From Bifidobacterium sp. UBA744 (GTDB taxonomy: Bacteria; Actinomycetota; Actinomycetes; Actinomycetales; Bifidobacteriaceae), in the NCBI GenBank assembly GCA_002298605.1, contig DBKS01000063.1, positions 1 to 29,518 on the forward strand: DNA of 29,518 nucleotides, given 5' to 3'. Below, one piece after another: positions 27,563 to 29,518 of this stretch. A model generated the notes under the pieces. It did not search any database. It saw only the letters and a program-made list of their open reading frames with translations, and had not been told where the DNA came from. Both the position numbers and the translations under genes were made by a program. Numbering within the stretch: the stretch's first letter is position 1; the number at the start of each line of letters is the position of its first letter.

Positions 27563-28249
27563 GGCCGCCTGACGCGCGGCGATATCCTTCTTGACCACCT
27601 GCGCGTACACATCGACGTATTCCTGGCCGGACTGGCTCTGAATCGTCTGCATCATTCGATTGGTCAGGGCCCGCAGCTGCTCGTGCGTGATTTCGTCTTC
27701 GGGAACCTTCTCGACGGGGATCGGCTTGCCGAAAACAACCGTGGTCTTGCCCTTCTTCGGAAACACCTGCCCGGGCACCTGCATCTCACGCGTACCGATA
27801 ATGGCCGTGGGAATAATCGAGGACCCGGTTTCCAGAGCCAGCCGGGCGACACCGGTATGGCCGCGGTACAGACGACCGTCGGGACTGCGAGTGCCCTCGG
27901 GATGAATGCCGAACAGATGGCCATCCTCAAGTACCTTGCGGGCGGTCAGCAACCCACCCAGCGACTTCGAGCCGCCGGAACGATCCACGGGAAACACACC
28001 GACGGAAGTGAACCACCACTTCTTGAACTTGCCTTTGAAACCCTTGCCCTCAAAATACTCGGCCTTGCCCATGAAATGAATCATGCGGGGGCTGACGAGG
28101 GGAAGCAGGCCATCGTCGATGACCGCAAGATGGTTCGATGCGATAATGGCCGGGCCCTGCTTCGGGATGTTTTCCAGCCCATGCACCGTAGGTTTGAACC
28201 AGACACGGGCAAGCGGCCCAAGCAGCTTGACGAAAAACCAGTACAGCAT
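27527..28249 (-). CDS. plsC: 1-acyl-sn-glycerol-3-phosphate acyltransferase (PlsC family)
   Basis: Membrane-associated acyltransferase of 240 residues in the pathway to phosphatidic acid, the precursor of membrane phospholipids. The catalytic HX4D motif is HLAVID (His40, Asp45), and the acceptor-binding motif PEGTRS is at 117-122. The N-terminus (about 3-18) is hydrophobic and probably an interfacial or membrane helix. The C-terminus is Ala/Gln/Lys-rich. The ATG at 28249 has AAGGAG five bases upstream, a clear start. The gene is convergent with the kinase gene and divergent from the two-helix membrane protein gene. Family membership is firm; the acyl chain and the exact acceptor are inferred. 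Confidence 0.92.
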   Translation of the reverse strand: MLYWFFVKLLGPLARVWFKPTVHGLENIPKQGPAIIASNHLAVIDDGLLPLVSPRMIHFMGKAEYFEGKGFKGKFKKWWFTSVGVFPVDRSGGSKSLGGLLTARKVLEDGHLFGIHPEGTRSPDGRLYRGHTGVARLALETGSSIIPTAIIGTREMQVPGQVFPKKGKTTVVFGKPIPVEKVPEDEITHEQLRALTNRMMQTIQSQSGQEYVDVYAQVVKKDIAARQAAAQADGAPRTAR

Positions 28250-28288
28250 CGCATCTCCTTGACAATCGCATATCTATCGCGCATTGGC

Positions 28289-28294
28289 TACAGT
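28289..28294 (+). promoter_or_regulatory. Putative -10 hexamer for a leaderless membrane-protein transcript
   Basis: TACAGT (TANNNT pattern) ends eight bases before the ATG at 28303, and no ribosome-binding site is present. A perfect TTGACA at 28259-28264 is 24 bases away, too far for a standard promoter with this hexamer. Confidence 0.4.
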
Positions 28295-28302
28295 ATGGTT
28301 GT

Positions 28303-28872
28303 ATGACCGACCACAACAATAGCAACCCTTTCAACGACGGTTCAACACCACGCGCCAGCAACGGACCGGACCCCGGCGATTCCGCCAATGTCAACGACGA
28401 GGCCTGGCGGGATTTCCTGGCAGAGCATCATGATGACCTTGGCGGTGTGAAGCGTTCGCGCACCGCCCATGCATTCGAGAAGCAGGCCAGGCGCATCGAG
28501 AAACAGGCGCTGCTGAATGCCGCCGATTTGAACGCCGACGCGTTCGTAGACGGCATCGGCGCCGGAACGGGCCCACGCGATTTCACCGGCAGCAGTTGGC
28601 TCGACGCCGACGAAGCCATGGATGGGGGATCTGATTTCGTTCCGCCCAACCCGGTCATCGGGCCAGTGCGCACATCGAAACTGGTGTTCATCGGCATGGT
28701 CGTCGTGGGAGTGCTCGCTCTCGTGGGATGCGTGCTGCTGCCCAACTGGTCGAGCCCGCTTGGCGCGGTGGGCGGCGCGCTGACCATTCTCGGCGCCGCC
28801 GGCCTGCTGATGATGCATAAGGGACACACCGAAACCCGCAGCGACATCTTCGACGACGGCGCCCGCGTATAG
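28303..28872 (+). CDS. Uncharacterised two-helix membrane protein
   Basis: I do not recognise a named family. The protein has 189 residues: an Asn/Asp/Pro-rich N-terminus (1-35), a charged helical segment with a basic patch (about 36-72, KRSRTAHAFEKQARRIEKQA), a hydrophilic linker, and two hydrophobic helices at about 127-147 and 152-171, followed by an acidic tail. Both ends are probably cytosolic, joined by a very short outside turn. No signal peptide is seen. The start at 28303 is supported by codon use and by the upstream -10, not by a ribosome-binding site. It is divergent from plsC and convergent with trpD. A role in the envelope would be a guess from the neighbours. Confidence 0.8.
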   Translation: MTDHNNSNPFNDGSTPRASNGPDPGDSANVNDEAWRDFLAEHHDDLGGVKRSRTAHAFEKQARRIEKQALLNAADLNADAFVDGIGAGTGPRDFTGSSWLDADEAMDGGSDFVPPNPVIGPVRTSKLVFIGMVVVGVLALVGCVLLPNWSSPLGAVGGALTILGAAGLLMMHKGHTETRSDIFDDGARV

Positions 28873-28912
28873 CCGCCGCCGAGTCGCGACGCCAAAGAAA
28901 CACGAGACAACG

Positions 28913-28969
28913 GACGTGTTGTGGAACGTGGACGGCACCGTCGAGTCCCCACAACACGTCATGGGTTTT
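28913..28969 (+). terminator. Intrinsic terminator between the membrane-protein gene and trpD
   Basis: A perfect 12-bp stem, arms 28913-28924 and 28949-28960, has a 24-base loop containing a smaller GACG/CGTC stem (28931-28934 with 28939-28942). TTTT follows at 28966-28969 on the plus strand, within the last bases of trpD. It serves the plus-strand gene and, given the symmetry, possibly also trpD. Confidence 0.7.
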
Positions 28970-29518
28970 AGTCCTGCGCCTGCCGTTCCCTGGCTGCGGC
29001 GGCCAGCCACTCGTCAAGCTTGGCGGCGGCGGCGCCCGAATCGACCGTCTTCTCGGCGATCGCATAGGCGGCCTTGAACCGTCCGGTAAGCGAGGCGTTC
29101 GGATCCGGCAGCAGTCGGGCATCGACCACGATGGCCGAGGCGGCGTTGAGCAACGCGGTGGAACGGAAAGGAACATCCTGTCCGGCGAAGAAATCCCGGG
29201 CCAGCTTGGCGTTCAGCTCCGGTTCGCCGCCCTTGAGATCGGCCACGGTAACGGGGGCGAGACCGAGATCGGCAGTCGGATCGAACTCGGTTTCGCTCAC
29301 CGCGCCATCCTTGAACTCCCATACGCTGATCGGTCCCGTGGGGGCCATTTCATCAAGCCCTTCATGCGAGGTATACACCATACCCGTCTGCCCATTGGCA
29401 GCGTACACTTCCGCCATAACCGGGCTCATAGCGCGGTTGGCGCAGCCGATGGCCATATGCTTGGGGCCGGCCGGGTTCGTCAGCGGACCAAGCACGTTGA
29501 ACACGCAGGGTACGCCCA
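28968..29518 (-). CDS. trpD: Anthranilate phosphoribosyltransferase, C-terminal 183 residues (5' end cut off by window edge)
   Basis: Second enzyme of tryptophan biosynthesis, transferring phosphoribose from PRPP to anthranilate. The visible part begins inside the catalytic domain with FNVLGPLTNPAGP, the conserved family stretch, and runs through VYTSHEGLDEMAP, where trpD proteins usually have HG-LDE, to the end. The last 30 residues are Ala-rich (LDEWLAAAARERQAQD). The frame is open to the right edge, so the N-terminal PRPP-binding part lies outside. The stop TAA is at 28970-28968, next to the terminator hairpin. No other trp gene is seen within the window. Confidence 0.93.
   Translation of the reverse strand, partial: GVPCVFNVLGPLTNPAGPKHMAIGCANRAMSPVMAEVYAANGQTGMVYTSHEGLDEMAPTGPISVWEFKDGAVSETEFDPTADLGLAPVTVADLKGGEPELNAKLARDFFAGQDVPFRSTALLNAASAIVVDARLLPDPNASLTGRFKAAYAIAEKTVDSGAAAAKLDEWLAAAARERQAQD

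Overview
The window is GC-rich, densely coded chromosomal DNA from an actinobacterium, most likely a Bifidobacterium. The gene content (an HrdB/SigA-type sigma factor with a Lys/Ala-rich then Asp-rich N-terminus, SepH, DUF4193, a PASTA-domain kinase, Lhr-type helicase) and the high third-position GC fit that genus; the species cannot be fixed from sequence alone. There are 15 complete and 2 truncated protein genes. No rRNA, tRNA, CRISPR array, phage or insertion sequence was seen. No gene-free stretch exceeds 300 bases; the longest is 243 bases.

Region 1 (1-6.8 kb) holds translation and stringent-response genes. On the minus strand hisS is followed by aspS, which runs off the left edge. A three-repeat DUF349 protein diverges from hisS and converges on rel, the bifunctional (p)ppGpp synthetase/hydrolase, with a strong hairpin between the two stops. 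Upstream of rel on the same strand lie dut and a small zinc-ribbon-like DUF4193 gene.

Region 2 (7.1-23.9 kb) is built around chromosome maintenance and cell division. It has sepH (septation), an alkaline-phosphatase-superfamily phosphodiesterase, parC (topoisomerase IV A) on the plus strand, then a long minus-strand run: a DUF4192-type gene, the primary sigma factor gene sigA, parE (topoisomerase IV B), an MFS transporter, a ribokinase-like kinase and a giant Lhr helicase. The transporter/kinase pair is a metabolic module sitting between parE and lhr. A perfect 11-3-11 inverted repeat overlaps the best promoter candidate of sigA.

Region 3 (24.2-29.5 kb) is an envelope-related neighbourhood: a long-chain polyprenyl diphosphate synthase followed six bases later by a membrane Ser/Thr kinase with four extracellular PASTA repeats, a convergent PlsC-type acyltransferase, a two-helix membrane protein of unknown function, and the C-terminal part of trpD running off the right edge. 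To my recollection, M. tuberculosis has the same neighbours (idsA2, pknL, an acyltransferase, trpD), so this looks like an old actinobacterial block.

Overall this is ordinary core genome. I see no convincing evidence for a wholly new multi-gene system. The observations most worth checking are the palindrome over the sigA promoter, a recurring -10 hexamer 7-9 bases before start codons (likely leaderless messages), a non-discriminating signature in AspRS, and the kinase/prenyl-synthase/acyltransferase cluster.
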